Below are positions 26,310-35,259 of a DNA stretch of 59,101 bases, one piece after another. This DNA comes from Microcystis aeruginosa Ma_SC_T_19800800_S464 (lineage in GTDB: Bacteria; Cyanobacteriota; Cyanobacteriia; Cyanobacteriales; Microcystaceae), in contig SFBL01000120.1 of NCBI GenBank assembly GCA_007095785.1, forward strand, positions 1 to 59,101, given 5' to 3'. Position 1 is the first letter of the stretch. The number at the start of each line of letters is the position of its first letter. Below the pieces are notes generated by a model that was not told where the DNA came from, did not search any database, and saw nothing but the letters and a program-made list of their open reading frames with translations. The translations under genes were made by a program, and so were the position numbers.

Positions 26310-28322
26310 TTAATCACTAAATCGCGCTGTCATACAGTAGGGACAATCGAGCCATTCTGGTTGTAGTTCGGCGCGACAACCACGACAGATTAAACCGCTT
26401 TTCCGTTTGGCTTTTAGTTCCGCTTCCAGACCAGAATCGGTAAATGTCACCCGTTCCACTTCTTCGAGGGTGGTGTAACCCTCGCGCACCAGATTTAAAC
26501 TGTAGGCTAGGAGTGTCACCATGCCCTCATCGACAGCCGTCTCCTTAATGCGATCGGTGGTTGCCCCTTGGTTAATTAACTGCTGTAGTCGTTCACTATT
26601 TTGCATTACCTCATACACCCCGACGCGACCTTTATAACCGCTGCCACCACATTTGGGACAAAGATTGCCCTGTTTTCGCGCCTCTTGAATTTCCTCAAGG
26701 GTTAGGGTATTAGCCTTATAAAAGGTCACTTCCCGTTCATTGGCAGCGGTAAGACCAAAACGGGCTAATTCCTCTTGGGTGGGGTGATAGGTGACTCGAC
26801 ACTCGGTACAGACGCGCCGCATGAGACGCTGGGCTAAAACTCCCAAGAGAGAACCAGAAATCATAAACGGTTCAACCCCCATCTCATCAAGACGAGCGAT
26901 CGCACCTGCGGCATCGTTGGTGTGTAGGGTAGTTAGGACCAAGTGACCAGTTAAGGCCGCCTCGATCGCTGTTTTGGCCGTTTCCTTGTCCCTAGTTTCT
27001 CCCACCAGAATCACATCCGGGTCTTGTCGCATGAATGCCCGCAGAATCGAGGCGAAATCCATGCCTTTTTCGCGAATTACCTGCACCTGGGTGATGCCTG
27101 GTAGAGAATATTCGATCGGATCTTCGGCCGTACTAATATTGACCCCGGGGTGATTTCTTTCCGCTAACACCGAGTATAAAGTGGTGGATTTCCCCGAACC
27201 AGTCGGGCCTGTCACCAGCAACAGACCAAAGGGACGACTAGCCAATTCTCGGACGATTTGCAGGGTTTTTTGGTCGGTGATTAGTTTATCTAAACCCAAC
27301 TGGGTGGCCGAGTTGTCGAGAATCCGTAAACAGACTTTTTCCCCGTAGCGACTGGGCAGGGTATTAACCCGAAAATCCACTTTCCGCCCTTGATATATCC
27401 GCCTAATTTTACCATCTTGGGGAAGACGACGTTCGGCGATATCGAGATCGGCCATGATTTTAAAACGGGCAGTGACCGCCGGGGTAATTTTTTTCGGCAG
27501 TGGATCAAAAGCTTGATGAAGAACTCCATCTTTGCGAAAGCGAATTTTCAGGAATTCTTCTTGGGGTTCGATGTGAATATCCGAGGCCCATTCCTGTAGG
27601 GCTTTAGCTAGAATTTTATTGACGAGATTGATGACGGGAGCTTGATTAGCGTCCCCTTCTCCGAGATCATCGGCCACTTCATCGTTAGCACCAGAGGCCA
27701 CCTCAATATCGCCGACAATACCGGTGAGATCCGAGAGTTTTTCTAGTTCTTTTTCTTTTTGCTGTCGGGCTTTTTCCTGTTCTAATTCCGATTGAGCCGA
27801 GTGGAATTTTTCCAGTAATCTTTCATAATCTTCGCTGGTAATCACTAAACGCTGTAAACCTAACTCCCTGGGGCGGAGGATACGATTGATGTCGTCGGTA
27901 GCCTCGAGGTTGTCGGGATCGACCATCGCTATCAAAATCGCAGCTGGCTCTCCTTCAATCTTTCGCAGGGGCATGAGACGATAGCGACGACAAAGATCGA
28001 TCGGGATCAAAGAATCGATCAACTGGGCTATTTCCAGTCCATCCACATCGGTTAATTCGGGGTCGATCGATTCGACTCCATAGAGGATTTTTAATTCAAA
28101 TAACTGATTTTTCTTATACTGTCGCTGTAAATCCGGGGGCAAAGGGCGCCCGGTTAGTTGTTGTAATATTTCTACTAGCGATCGTCCCGATTTCCGTGTT
28201 TCCACTAAGGCCTGTTGCATTTGGTCGGCACCGATATATCCCGACTGCACCAACTTGTTACCAAAGGGGGAAAAGTAATTGCGTAGGGCGACTGCACGGG
28301 TTTTCTTGGAAGAAAATGTCAT
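26310..28322 (-). CDS. pilB: Pilus extension ATPase PilB with C-terminal zinc ribbon
   Basis: PilB is the hexameric ATPase that drives pilus assembly. The 670 residues contain an N-terminal T2SSE_N/MshEN domain (~20-175), a charged linker, and the motor domain with Walker A GPTGSGKST at 372-380. Further motifs are FMRQDPDVILVGETRD, GHLVLTTLHTNDA, and the usual mid-C-terminal cysteine pairs (CTEC, CPKCGGSGYKGR). The final 25 residues add two more CxxC knuckles (Cys646/649 and Cys660/663). In Synechocystis the PilB1 C-terminus binds Hfq at the pilus base (known work); this tail is a candidate for the same contact. First gene of the pil cluster, divergent from grpE. Confidence 0.95.
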   Translation of the reverse strand: MTFSSKKTRAVALRNYFSPFGNKLVQSGYIGADQMQQALVETRKSGRSLVEILQQLTGRPLPPDLQRQYKKNQLFELKILYGVESIDPELTDVDGLEIAQLIDSLIPIDLCRRYRLMPLRKIEGEPAAILIAMVDPDNLEATDDINRILRPRELGLQRLVITSEDYERLLEKFHSAQSELEQEKARQQKEKELEKLSDLTGIVGDIEVASGANDEVADDLGEGDANQAPVINLVNKILAKALQEWASDIHIEPQEEFLKIRFRKDGVLHQAFDPLPKKITPAVTARFKIMADLDIAERRLPQDGKIRRIYQGRKVDFRVNTLPSRYGEKVCLRILDNSATQLGLDKLITDQKTLQIVRELASRPFGLLLVTGPTGSGKSTTLYSVLAERNHPGVNISTAEDPIEYSLPGITQVQVIREKGMDFASILRAFMRQDPDVILVGETRDKETAKTAIEAALTGHLVLTTLHTNDAAGAIARLDEMGVEPFMISGSLLGVLAQRLMRRVCTECRVTYHPTQEELARFGLTAANEREVTFYKANTLTLEEIQEARKQGNLCPKCGGSGYKGRVGVYEVMQNSERLQQLINQGATTDRIKETAVDEGMVTLLAYSLNLVREGYTTLEEVERVTFTDSGLEAELKAKRKSGLICRGCRAELQPEWLDCPYCMTARFSD

Positions 28323-28562
28323 AGACGATTCTTAGCCTCTCCACTACCCTTAAATGTTCCCAATTTTACTGCTAAAACTGCATTCTAGCAAAAATTTTTC
28401 TAGATCACCGATTATCTATCGCAGTCGCTCATATCTAGTTACGGATCTTGTCCACAAAATGTTACATTTAAGGTTAAACCTTGATTATTAACTGGTACTT
28501 AAAGACCAAAATTAGCAGTAAACGGTCATATATTGCCAAAATCCCCACTAAAATTGTATACT

Positions 28563-29285
28563 ATGAGTGCAGAACCAAATACCTCAGCAATTTTCGACGA
28601 AAACCAAGAATCCTTTCCTAATTCCCCTGAATCCCCTGCCACCGAATCAGAAGCCGGTGTCACCGATGAAGCCAAAACGGTAACGGACCGGGCCGCCTCT
28701 AGCGAGGAATTTTCCCTTCTAGGCTCCATGACTATCGATGCTCTACAAGAGGAAATTGATACTCTCAAACAGCAGCTAGAGGAGCAAACTCAACAGGTTG
28801 ATGCCTACAAGAAACGCTATATCACTCTAGCGGCCGAGTTCGACAATTTTCGCAAACGCACAGCCAAGGAAAAAGAGGAACTGGAAACAAAAATCAAGGG
28901 CAAAACCCTGATGGAAATTCTTGGCGTGGTGGATAATTTTGAGCGCGCCCGTACTCAAATTAAACCGGCTAATGATGGCGAGATGGGTATTCACAAGAGT
29001 TACCAAGGGGTCTATAAAACCTTAGTAGAAAGTCTCAAGCGTTTAGGCGTTTCCCCCATGCGTCCGGAAGGTCAACCCTTTGATCCCTCCTACCACGAAG
29101 CGATGATGCGGGAGTACACCGATGAACATCCCGAAGGCACGGTAGTCGAGCAGCTAGTGCGAGGATACACTCTCGGAGAAGATGTTTTGCGTCATGCTTT
29201 GGTAAAAGTGGCCGCCCCGAAAGAGACAGATCCTAACGCTGATCCGTCAGAATCCACTTCCATTCCATCTCAGGAATCGGTCTAA
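28563..29285 (+). CDS. grpE: Nucleotide exchange factor GrpE
   Basis: GrpE releases ADP from DnaK in the cytosolic heat-shock cycle. I use the ATG at 28563 (240 aa); a TTG 30 bases earlier is unsupported. Residues 1-60 are acidic and disordered. A long coiled coil spans ~65-125, including [19 protein letters not shown], and the beta-wing head ends in [23 protein letters not shown]. The longer N-terminus is typical of cyanobacterial GrpE. dnaK is not adjacent here. A 13-base palindrome (AAGGTTAAACCTT, 28470-28482) lies in the divergent pilB-grpE region and might be regulatory. Confidence 0.94.
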   Translation: MSAEPNTSAIFDENQESFPNSPESPATESEAGVTDEAKTVTDRAASSEEFSLLGSMTIDALQEEIDTLKQQLEEQTQQVDAYKKRYITLAAEFDNFRKRTAKEKEELETKIKGKTLMEILGVVDNFERARTQIKPANDGEMGIHKSYQGVYKTLVESLKRLGVSPMRPEGQPFDPSYHEAMMREYTDEHPEGTVVEQLVRGYTLGEDVLRHALVKVAAPKETDPNADPSESTSIPSQESV

Positions 29286-29488
29286 AATCCCGATCGGGAT
29301 TAAACTGGTTCGAGGGTTAGGTATTAGCTGGTAGGGTCTGTATTCCCCCACTATCCCCTATCCCCACTGAAAGACTTTTTCTCTCTTTACCTAGGGTTTG
29401 CGGCAAAAAGTTTTTCGTGGGGGCAGGGTGTGGGGTGTAGGATTTTACCCATAAGAGCCAAAGATATTATCCAACAAGGTTTTTAGAT
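29286..29488. other. Gap after grpE with palindrome and C/G-rich repeats
   Basis: A perfect palindrome AATCCCGATCGGGATT (29286-29301) directly follows the grpE stop. CCCCTATCCCCACT-type sequence and GGGGGCAGGGTGTGGGG follow. No T-tract makes a classical terminator. The neighbouring genes converge here. Confidence 0.6.
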
Positions 29489-30148
29489 TTATTCAGCCAA
29501 CCCTATTGATCTTTTAATTAAAAATGCTTCTATACCCAAGGCTTTTGCCCCTTGGTAGTCCTCTTTTTTACTATCGCCAATATGCCAAGCTTGCGCGGGG
29601 GGACAATCATGTTTTTGCAGGGCGATTTGAAAAATTTCCCCATCGGGTTTAGCGACTCCCGCCTGGGAAGAAATCGTGATCGATCGAAAAAAATATTCTA
29701 AGCCTAATTCGGCCAAAACTTGGTAGATACGACTATCAAAATTAGAAATAATGCCCAACTCGATCCCCTGAATCTGCCAGAGTCTTAAAGCGGGAATGAC
29801 ATCCTCGTACAGCACCCAAGGCTCGGCCGTGGCAAAATGATGGTAAAGTTCGCCAAAAAAAGCCTCAAAATCGGGAAATCTTTCCAGATAACCTAAATTA
29901 TTAAAAACTGTCCCAGTCAGCGATCGCCACCACTGATACTCTAACTTAGGAATTTGTGCAGGTTCAACATCAGGAAAAGCTAGGGGTGGAGAATTGGGGA
30001 AAATAGCCAAGAAAGATTGTTCTAGACTCTCTGCAGCCACCTCTACCCCAAAATCCGCCGCTATTTGGCTATAAATTGCTCCGACACTGCCTTTTACCCC
30101 AAAAAGAGTACCCACAGCATCGAGAAAAATAACTTGCGGTTTCTGCAT
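29489..30148 (-). CDS. HAD-IA family hydrolase
   Basis: The 219-residue protein has motif I FLDAVGTLFG (nucleophile in the DAVGT loop near residue 10), a helical cap (~20-100), motif II IISNFDSR, the motif III lysine in AGVAKPDGEIF, and motif IV HIGDSKKEDYQGAKALG. The DxVGT form of motif I is typical of the HDHD3/REG-2-like group. It is probably a small-molecule phosphatase; the substrate is unknown. It lies 90 bp downstream of the debranching enzyme on the same strand and could share its transcript. Confidence 0.85.
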   Translation of the reverse strand: MQKPQVIFLDAVGTLFGVKGSVGAIYSQIAADFGVEVAAESLEQSFLAIFPNSPPLAFPDVEPAQIPKLEYQWWRSLTGTVFNNLGYLERFPDFEAFFGELYHHFATAEPWVLYEDVIPALRLWQIQGIELGIISNFDSRIYQVLAELGLEYFFRSITISSQAGVAKPDGEIFQIALQKHDCPPAQAWHIGDSKKEDYQGAKALGIEAFLIKRSIGLAE

Positions 30149-30238
30149 GAGAGTTTTGTCTATAACGGTGGAACTGAGGTTTTTAGGGTCGGTCCTTTAG
30201 GTGGCCTAACACACCTAACAATTGCTCATTTTAAAGGA

Positions 30239-32203
30239 TTATGGCCGAAATTCTCGGATCGCTTGCCAAACCCTTAATACCTCTGCCACCGTCCATGCTT
30301 GGGCAAAAGCTCCCCTAGGGGTAAAAGGAGCATTACCATCGAAAATTTCACTTAAATTACCGATACAGCTATCCCGAAGATGGTCAATCATCGGTGTTAA
30401 AAAACTCTCAGCTAGGATGGGATCGCGATAGACTTTTAGATGGGCTTCGATAAATGCCCCTAGTAACCATCCCCAAACTGTCCCCTGATGGTAGGCACTA
30501 TCTCTTTTTAAGCGATCGCCACTGTAAACGCCACGGTAATCGGGATGATCGGCATCTAGCGATCGCAAACCGCGAGAAGTCAACAATTTTAAAGCACAAA
30601 TATCGACAATGGCCTTTTTCTGTGGGGAATTTAATAACTCCTCCACCGACAAGGACAGGGCAAAAAGCTGATTCGGCCGTAAACTGGCATCATTACCCTT
30701 GTCCGTATCTAAAACATCGTAACAGTACCCCAGAGAATCGTCCCAGAAGCGAGAAAACCCTTTTAAGGTCATTTTTGTCATTTTTTCGTAATCAGTGGCA
30801 TCCATGCCCAAATAATGGGCAAATTGAACCATTATTTTTAGGGCATTGAACCAAAGAGCATTAATTTCTACGGGTTTGCCGATGCGGGGAGTAATCACCA
30901 GATCATCAACTTTGGCATCCATCCAAGTTAACTGTACTCCCGCTTCGCCAGCATAGATCAAACCATCGTCATCTAGGTGAATATTGTAGCGAGTACCGCG
31001 ACGAAACCAAGCAATCACTTCCGTTAAAGCGGGATAAATAGTTCTGAGAAACTCAAAATCTTGGCTTTGGTTAAAATAGGAACGAATGGCTTCAAAATAC
31101 CAAAGAATAGCATCGACAGCGTTATATTCGGGGATTTCTCCGCCATCGGGTAGCAAATTGGGCAATAAACCCCGGTCTAGATAACGGGAAAAAGTTAGTA
31201 AAATCTGACGGGCGATCGCAAGTCTGCCTGTAGTCAAAGTTAATCCTCTTAGGGAGATCATCGTATCGCGACCCCAATCACCAAACCAAGGATAACCTGC
31301 GATTATCGTTTTGCCGTCCGGTTGATCCGGGAGAGGACGACTAACGATAAACTGGTCGGCAGCGAGGGTCAGTTGTTGAATCCATGGCGGCTGCTGGGGA
31401 TTAATCAGACTATTCTCGTAGCGATAGCGAGACTCTAGAGAAGATTGACCGTCTAAATTCGGATCGGGACGGGTACTAGCGGCAATTGTCACCGATTCCC
31501 CCACTTTAAGAGTAGCCGAAAAACTAGCAGCATGGAGATGATTTTCCCGATCGATTAAACCACGATAACGTTCCACGGCCAAATCAAAGCGATAATACCA
31601 GATATGAGCGCAGAAAACCTCTCCTTGACTGATTAATAGATAAAAAGGTACAGCATGGTCATAGGCAATCACTCTTACTCCTTTTTCTAGAGGACTAATA
31701 GCCATTTGCCAGTTAAAACTCTGGGTATTGCCGTGAAAATCACGATAATTGACAAAAGCAGTCAGATTGAGAGTTAGGGGAGAATTGCCGCGAAGGTAGG
31801 TATAGCGAGTATAGGTGGTATTTTCTCCCGGTTCCATCCAAAGGCGCTTTTCTAGTAAGGCATCCCCACAGATAAAAGTCCAGACGGGAATTGTCCCTTC
31901 CAGATGAAAACTTTCGATATTAATATAGCCTTGCGGTTCGATCGTAGCACCTAACCAGCGATTGCTGGCGAGATGATAAAGTTTCTGGTTATATTGTACC
32001 GATTCATCGATTTTAGTCACAAGAAGCGTTCTTTTCGTCGGTGGAGCCAAAGCAGCGATCAAGAGGCCATGATAACAGCGAGTAAGCAATCCGGCCACAG
32101 TTCCCGCAGCAAAACCACCGATACCATTAGTGACTAACCATTCGCGCTTTTCAGCCACCGGAAGACAATTACAGATATCCCGACCGAAACGGAGCTTGAC
32201 CAT
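30239..32203 (-). CDS. Glycogen debranching enzyme, amylo-alpha-1,6-glucosidase type
   Basis: I use the ATG at 32203 (654 aa, MVKLRFGRDI); the longer frame begins at a TTG. The N-terminal GDE_N domain (~5-225, with EWLVTNGIGGFAAGT and RCYHGLLIAAL) is followed by an (alpha/alpha)6-barrel GDE_C domain (~270-650, with GYPWFGDWGRDTMISLRG and HQGTVWGWLLG). This is the archaeal/bacterial-type hydrolase related to the glucosidase half of eukaryotic debranching enzyme. It would remove alpha-1,6 branches during glycogen use. Upstream, divergently, lies the rpmH promoter, so the two transcription units share about 90 bp. Confidence 0.9.
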   Translation of the reverse strand: MVKLRFGRDICNCLPVAEKREWLVTNGIGGFAAGTVAGLLTRCYHGLLIAALAPPTKRTLLVTKIDESVQYNQKLYHLASNRWLGATIEPQGYINIESFHLEGTIPVWTFICGDALLEKRLWMEPGENTTYTRYTYLRGNSPLTLNLTAFVNYRDFHGNTQSFNWQMAISPLEKGVRVIAYDHAVPFYLLISQGEVFCAHIWYYRFDLAVERYRGLIDRENHLHAASFSATLKVGESVTIAASTRPDPNLDGQSSLESRYRYENSLINPQQPPWIQQLTLAADQFIVSRPLPDQPDGKTIIAGYPWFGDWGRDTMISLRGLTLTTGRLAIARQILLTFSRYLDRGLLPNLLPDGGEIPEYNAVDAILWYFEAIRSYFNQSQDFEFLRTIYPALTEVIAWFRRGTRYNIHLDDDGLIYAGEAGVQLTWMDAKVDDLVITPRIGKPVEINALWFNALKIMVQFAHYLGMDATDYEKMTKMTLKGFSRFWDDSLGYCYDVLDTDKGNDASLRPNQLFALSLSVEELLNSPQKKAIVDICALKLLTSRGLRSLDADHPDYRGVYSGDRLKRDSAYHQGTVWGWLLGAFIEAHLKVYRDPILAESFLTPMIDHLRDSCIGNLSEIFDGNAPFTPRGAFAQAWTVAEVLRVWQAIREFRP

Positions 32204-32207
32204 GAGC

Positions 32208-32236
32208 TTCCCAATTCCTAGTAATTTTGTTATAAT
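32208..32236 (+). promoter_or_regulatory. Putative rpmH promoter
   Basis: A perfect -10 box TATAAT (32231-32236) lies 17 bases from TTCCCA (32208-32213, four of six matches to TTGACA). Transcription would begin near 32243, about 50 bases before the rpmH GTG, which has AAGGAGA at 32277-32283. The block overlaps the leader of the divergent debranching gene. Confidence 0.5.
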
Positions 32237-32293
32237 CAAAAATTGTGTCTTTATATCTATAGACTAACTCTATCTTAAGGAGAAAAATCAGCA

Positions 32294-32431
32294 GTGAGTA
32301 AACGTACTTTAGAAGGAACCACGCGCAAACAGAAGCGCACTTCCGGATTTAGAGCGAGAATGCGTAGCGTCAACGGACGTAAAGTGATTAAAGCTCGTCG
32401 GAAAAGAGGACGCTATCGTTTAAGTGTTTAG
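32294..32431 (+). CDS. rpmH: 50S ribosomal protein L34
   Basis: This 45-residue, strongly basic protein starts at a GTG with AAGGAGA 10 bases upstream. Its sequence ([19 protein letters not shown] onward, with [11 protein letters not shown] and ending GRYRLSV) is that of bacterial L34, with the typical cyanobacterial 'TLEGT' N-terminus. It is the first gene of the rpmH-rnpA-PH-yidC-jag group, an arrangement conserved across bacteria that links ribosome assembly, tRNA processing and membrane insertion. Confidence 0.97.
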
Positions 32432-32457
32432 GTTATTCTGGGAACCGACTAATTTTC

Positions 32458-32820
32458 GTGGGATTACCCCAAATTCACCGCTTAAAACATCGACAGGATT
32501 TTCAAGCTGTCTATGGAACAGGGAAGCGTTATCACGGTTCCCACTTAACCTTAATTAGTTTAGAGGATTCTGGCCAGGATAAGCCTCTTCCCAGTCGTTT
32601 TGGTATTTCGATTAGCAAGAAAGTTAGTAAAAAAGCGGTGGTTCGTAATCGACTAAAACGGCAAATGCGAGCGGTAATTCGGCAGTTATTGCCAGAAATA
32701 GCGACAGGATGGCGAGGGATAATCATTATCCGTCCCGAGGCGATCGAGTGCAATTATGAACATTTTTTGCGAGAATTAAAGCAGTTGTTAGTGAAGGCCA
32801 ATATAATTCATGGGCATTAA
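32458..32820 (+). CDS. rnpA: Ribonuclease P protein component
   Basis: RnpA is the protein cofactor of the RNase P ribozyme, which matures tRNA 5' ends. The 120-residue protein starts at GTG. It has the family signature KKAVVRNRLKRQMR (RNR motif) near 60, and an N-terminal LKHRQDFQAVYGTGKR segment. It lies 26 bp after rpmH, and its end overlaps the next ORF by 11 bases, indicating an operon with coupled translation. Confidence 0.96.
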   Translation: MGLPQIHRLKHRQDFQAVYGTGKRYHGSHLTLISLEDSGQDKPLPSRFGISISKKVSKKAVVRNRLKRQMRAVIRQLLPEIATGWRGIIIIRPEAIECNYEHFLRELKQLLVKANIIHGH

Positions 32821-33205
32821 AGAAGAGACTTTTTATGAAGGCGGTCCGCACATCGGCGACCTAATCATCAATATACTGCTAGGATTTACAGTGATTTGTT
32901 TACCTTTAACCGTTGGGGCAGTGGTGCGGGCAATCTGGTTAAGATATAAGATAACCGATCGGCGGATTTCAATCACCGGGGGTTGGATGGGACGCGATCG
33001 CACAGATATTATCTATTCAGAAGTGGCAAAAGTGGCAAAAATGCCGAGAGGAATTGGTATTTGGGGGGATATTGTCGTAACTCTCAAGGATAGAAGTCGT
33101 TTGGAAATGCGCGCGATGCCGAAATTCCGGGAAATTCATGACTATATTGCCGAAAGAGTCGCCGATAAAACCGGTCGTCCCCTAGAATCGATCATCAGTC
33201 AATAA
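32810..33205 (+). CDS. PH-domain membrane protein of the rnpA-yidC operon
   Basis: The 131-residue protein has one hydrophobic segment (~17-42) followed by a bacterial PH (bPH_2/DUF304) domain (~45-125) with YKITDRRISITGGWMGRDRT and KMPRGIGIWGDIVVTLKD. Cyanobacteria conserve a gene of this kind between rnpA and yidC (as slr1470 in Synechocystis), so a role near YidC in membrane protein biogenesis is inferred. It overlaps rnpA by 11 bases. Confidence 0.85.
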   Translation: MGIKEETFYEGGPHIGDLIINILLGFTVICLPLTVGAVVRAIWLRYKITDRRISITGGWMGRDRTDIIYSEVAKVAKMPRGIGIWGDIVVTLKDRSRLEMRAMPKFREIHDYIAERVADKTGRPLESIISQ

Positions 33206-33290
33206 AACAAAATAATCGATCGCCGAGATTCGATAAATTAGATTTGTTAACAGTGAACCCCCATTAAACGAGAAGGCATAGATTAAACCC

Positions 33291-34439
33291 ATGGATTTTG
33301 GAGTCGGATTTATTTCCACAAATATCATGTTGCCAATCCTAGATTTTTTCTTTCGGATTGTGCATAGTTACGGTTTCGCCATCATTGCTTTAACGCTGGT
33401 GGTCAGATTTGCCGTCTTTCCCCTCAGCGCCGGCCAGATTCGCAATATGAGAAAAATGCGCATCACTCAACCCTTGATGAAGGAAAGACAGGCAGAAATT
33501 CAACAACGCTACAAAAATGACCCCCAAAAACAACAGGAGGAAATGGGCAAATTAATGCAGGAGTTGGGCAATCCCCTAGCTGGTTGTTTACCCCTGTTAT
33601 TACAAATGCCGATTCTTTTGGCTTTATTTGCGACGCTGCGAGGTTCCCCCTTCTCGGACATTAACTACACCGTCGATTTACAGGTGTTGCCAAGGGAACA
33701 AATCGCCCTCGTCCAGCGCCAACCCTATGCCACCAAACCCCAAAACGTTTATATTGACGAGTCTCTCCACTATCCCATCACCGCTTTTTTACCCCAAGGC
33801 AATAAAATCGCCCCGGGAGAACAGCTAAAAATCGACCTGCAAAACGACCAGGGCAAGTCTTTAAGCCAATTAGCCACGGAAGCACCAGAAAATAACCTAA
33901 AACCCACCTACGAGGTGGTTAAAGGTCAAGAACTGGTGCAAGTTAATGAAGACGGTTCCATCGTCGCTTTAGCCCCCGGAGATGCCAGTATTAAAGTTAT
34001 CGTGCCGGGGATTGCCGCTAATACGGGTTTTCTCTTTATTGAGGCCCTGGGAAGAATTGGGGCAACCGGTCCCAATGGTGAAATTCACTGGGATATCTTG
34101 GCGATGGTGATCGCTTTCGGTATTAGTATCTATGTTAACCAAGAGTTATCCGGTGCCGGTGCGCCTTCGGGGGGAGCAGCCCAACAACAGCAAACGGTGA
34201 ATAAAATCACCCCGATAATTTTTAGTATGATGTTCCTGTTTTTCCCCTTACCGGCGGGGGTATTGATGTATATCTTAACCGCGAACATCTTCCAAACTAT
34301 TCAAACGGTGATTTTGATGCGGGAACCTTTACCGGAAAACCTGCAAAAATTGGTAGCGGAACAGGAAAAAACGGAAAAATCCCGCGATGCTCTCCCCTTT
34401 GAAAAACGTTCTAGCAAGAAAAAGGAAAAAACATCGTAA
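33291..34439 (+). CDS. yidC: Membrane protein insertase YidC/Oxa1 with internal extra domain
   Basis: YidC inserts and folds membrane proteins in the plasma and thylakoid membranes. The 382-residue protein lacks the large N-terminal periplasmic domain of enterobacteria. The core helices are visible: ~15-45, [19 protein letters not shown] near 105, ~265-285 and ~310-335. An amphipathic cytosolic hairpin (~55-90, [16 protein letters not shown]) is present. Between the second and third core helices a polar ~125-residue insertion (~120-250) contains an Ig-like stretch ([19 protein letters not shown]). The basic C-terminus (KRSSKKKEK) may bind ribosomes. The stop overlaps the jag ATG by one base. 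Confidence 0.95.
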   Translation: MDFGVGFISTNIMLPILDFFFRIVHSYGFAIIALTLVVRFAVFPLSAGQIRNMRKMRITQPLMKERQAEIQQRYKNDPQKQQEEMGKLMQELGNPLAGCLPLLLQMPILLALFATLRGSPFSDINYTVDLQVLPREQIALVQRQPYATKPQNVYIDESLHYPITAFLPQGNKIAPGEQLKIDLQNDQGKSLSQLATEAPENNLKPTYEVVKGQELVQVNEDGSIVALAPGDASIKVIVPGIAANTGFLFIEALGRIGATGPNGEIHWDILAMVIAFGISIYVNQELSGAGAPSGGAAQQQQTVNKITPIIFSMMFLFFPLPAGVLMYILTANIFQTIQTVILMREPLPENLQKLVAEQEKTEKSRDALPFEKRSSKKKEKTS

Positions 34440-34933
34440 TGAGTATATGGGAGCAAAATAGCGAGAAAGCTAAACAATGGCTGGAAAAACTGCTAAAGTT
34501 GATGGCCATGTCCGCAGATGTCCAGATTGGTGTGCAGGAATTGGGAACTGGACCTTCCTCCTGTTGGTTAATTATTGATAGCAGTCAATTGAGTCCCCAA
34601 CAAGTGGAACTTCTCCTCGCTAACAATGGTGAGGGACTGGATGCGATTCAATCCCTAGCTAATACGATTCTGAATATTGGTGTCGAGTCGGCAGAACATC
34701 AGTTCTATATTGTCGAAATCAATGGCTATCGTCAACAAAGACAGTCAGAACTTTTCGACTGGGTGAATCAAGCGGCGACGCAAGTGCGGCAAACAGGACA
34801 GGAAATAGAATTAAAAGCCCTATCTTCGGCGGAACGTCGCCAAATCCATGCCTTTTTTCAGGAAGAAAACGATTTAACCACGGAAAGTCGCGGCGTGGAA
34901 CCCGATCGCCGGTTAGTAATTCGTTTAAAATAA
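34439..34933 (+). CDS. Jag/KhpB-like RNA-binding protein (R3H domain)
   Basis: The 164-residue cytosolic protein has an N-terminal KH-like domain (~5-90; WLEKLLKLMAMSADV, GEGLDAIQSLANTILN) and a C-terminal R3H domain (~115-164) with LSSAERRQIHAFF, the R-x3-H motif, and SRGVEPDRRLVIRLK. The family (Jag/KhpB/EloR) binds RNA and is encoded next to yidC in many bacteria. Its target RNAs are unknown here. It overlaps the yidC stop by one base and is followed by a strong terminator, so it ends the operon. Confidence 0.88.
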   Translation: MSIWEQNSEKAKQWLEKLLKLMAMSADVQIGVQELGTGPSSCWLIIDSSQLSPQQVELLLANNGEGLDAIQSLANTILNIGVESAEHQFYIVEINGYRQQRQSELFDWVNQAATQVRQTGQEIELKALSSAERRQIHAFFQEENDLTTESRGVEPDRRLVIRLK

Positions 34934-34939
34934 GACCAA

Positions 34940-34968
34940 AGGGTGGGGTAAAACCTGCCCTCTTTTTT
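34940..34968 (+). terminator. Rho-independent terminator of the rpmH-jag operon
   Basis: The stem AGGGTGGGGT / ACCTGCCCT (one bulge, two G-T pairs) with an AAA loop is followed by CTTTTTT at 34962-34968. It lies 7 bases after the jag stop. Confidence 0.8.
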
Positions 34969-35038
34969 ATTTTAGGCAGATATCTCCTGTCTCGGAGTTT
35001 CTTCACCTAACGGAAGATTTTTGATTGTTGCAGGAGAT

Positions 35039-35248
35039 CTAATAACTTAACTTCAGAGCATTTACAGGTACATCATCCCAGGATTCTACGGTTCTTAAAA
35101 CTGCTACCCACCCCGTTTGTTTTTGTTCGTCCGTAAGATTGGTTAACCAACTTTGATGACAATCTTTTGCCGCTTGTTCGTCTTGACAGGCAATACAAGC
35201 TTGTACTAAACCACAGGGGTCAATCTGTTCATTTACCCAAATAATCAT
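35039..35248 (-). CDS. Small conserved hypothetical protein (69 aa)
   Basis: This acidic 69-residue protein has no membrane span. Three cysteines (Cys12, CIAC at ~18-21, and one in KDCHQSW) are spaced in a way that could bind metal, but no known motif fits. It begins MIIWVNEQIDPCG and lies 11 bp after the GT39-like gene on the same strand, so probably in one transcript. Similar short proteins occur in other cyanobacteria as far as I recall; function unknown. Confidence 0.6.
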   Translation of the reverse strand: MIIWVNEQIDPCGLVQACIACQDEQAAKDCHQSWLTNLTDEQKQTGWVAVLRTVESWDDVPVNALKLSY

Positions 35249-35259
35249 AGTTAATAGCC

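Noticed and set aside
34719-35006. 95-codon minus-strand frame at the jag end
   Set aside because: Covers the R3H coding region and the terminator in antisense; a shadow.
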